A stretch of 40,125 nucleotides of DNA, taken from positions 1 to 40,125 of IMG/VR virus record IMGVR_UViG_3300050821_002787, one strand, 5' to 3'. Both the position numbers and the translations under genes were made by a program. This DNA is from a virus. The notes under the pieces are model-generated. The model was not told the origin of the DNA. It worked only from the letters and a program-made list of their open reading frames with translations, and made no database searches. This document shows, one piece after another, positions 39,880 through 40,125 of this stretch; the stretch's first letter is position 1; every line of letters begins with the position of its first letter.

Positions 39880-40125
39880 TTAAAATATTAGTTATTAATA
39901 CTGAGCGATATAATTTAACATTGTAAAATTTATTTTCAATTATATGTTTTATTACTTGCTTATATGTTTTAAATCCTGAAAATGTTTGATGTGTTTTAAC
40001 AAAATTATCATACATAATTCTTTCAATTCTTAAATTATTAAAATAAACATAGGTAAATTCATCATATCTTCGATATAAAAAATACATTCCTTCAGTTATG
40101 CCTTGATGTTCAACATATCCTATTT
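39872..40125 (-). CDS. C-tail small protein, 5' end beyond the window (partial, at least 84 aa)
   Basis: An ATG exists at 40087, but the frame stays open to the window edge and reads like protein (IGYVEHQGITEG before MYFLYRRYDEF), so the true start probably lies outside. Shares the FKTYKQVIKHI block with the next gene downstream. Tail KLYRSVLITNILND. Confidence 0.65.
   Translation of the reverse strand, partial: IGYVEHQGITEGMYFLYRRYDEFTYVYFNNLRIERIMYDNFVKTHQTFSGFKTYKQVIKHIIENKFYNVKLYRSVLITNILND

Noticed and set aside
1-40125. tRNA genes, rRNA genes and CRISPR arrays
   Set aside because: No cloverleaf-like sequences and no regularly spaced repeats were seen by eye; a tRNA scan would settle the first.

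Overview
The window is AT-rich phage DNA, with the A+T bias obvious throughout. It comes from a large contractile-tailed (myovirus-type) phage. Virion genes are present: large terminase, a very long tail sheath, a tail tube, and a possible gp26-like baseplate gene followed by a small partner. So are replication genes: an NAD-dependent DNA ligase and an XPD/DinG-type helicase. Around these lie many small genes of unknown function and several homing-type nucleases. Three promoters have the Bacteroidetes primary-sigma form TTTG-N19/20-TAnnTTTG (116-146 on +, 23698-23729 and 32964-32995 on -). Start codons follow A/T-rich leaders without Shine-Dalgarno sequences. Both point to a Bacteroidetes host, perhaps a flavobacterium. 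The genetic code looks standard.

Layout. 0.1-7.7 kb (+): three tandem 210-residue paralogs, small unknown genes, then a methyltransferase, membrane protein, CYTH enzyme and Pol-beta-type nucleotidyltransferase cluster, then more small genes. 7.6-12.0 kb (-): large terminase and two zinc-module/Vsr-like nuclease genes. 12.1-19.9 kb (+): a 58-residue gene, the 1280-residue tail sheath and the tail tube. Between sheath and tube lie another nuclease gene and a nuclease pseudogene into which a TnpB element has landed. 19.9-21.9 kb: a fifth nuclease of the family, a small membrane protein and the 3' part of a RuvC/TnpB-like gene. 21.8-25.3 kb (-): small-gene operon and a NUMOD4/PD-(D/E)XK chimeric nuclease. 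25.4-26.6 kb (+): probable baseplate pair. 26.6-32.0 kb (-): DNA ligase followed by about a dozen small genes, some decayed. 32-36.7 kb: GNAT-like and unknown genes, a secreted protein and a doubled NUMOD4-HNH homing endonuclease. 36.7-40.1 kb (-): small genes, helicase and two more small genes, the last running off the window.

The main observation is that about 28 of the small proteins (roughly 70-170 residues), scattered over five blocks and otherwise very divergent, end in the same short pattern: R/K-rich, then x-x-I-x-x-[IL]-[LI]-[KEND] at or near the C-terminus. Here they are called 'C-tail small proteins'. Using the tail as a guide shows that two apparent short genes (near 26.6 and 27.8 kb) are frameshifted members and that 27432-27512 is a member worn down to a stub. 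Most neighbours overlap by ATGA, often within TTAAAATGA, which suggests coupled translation.

Mobile DNA clusters around conserved virion genes, as expected for free-standing homing endonucleases: nuclease genes flank terL, the sheath and the tube, and one of them has itself been broken by a TnpB element. A second motif, TTAATATATA[A/G/C], lies 4-51 bases before many starts, including the sheath and tube genes, and may be the phage's own promoter.
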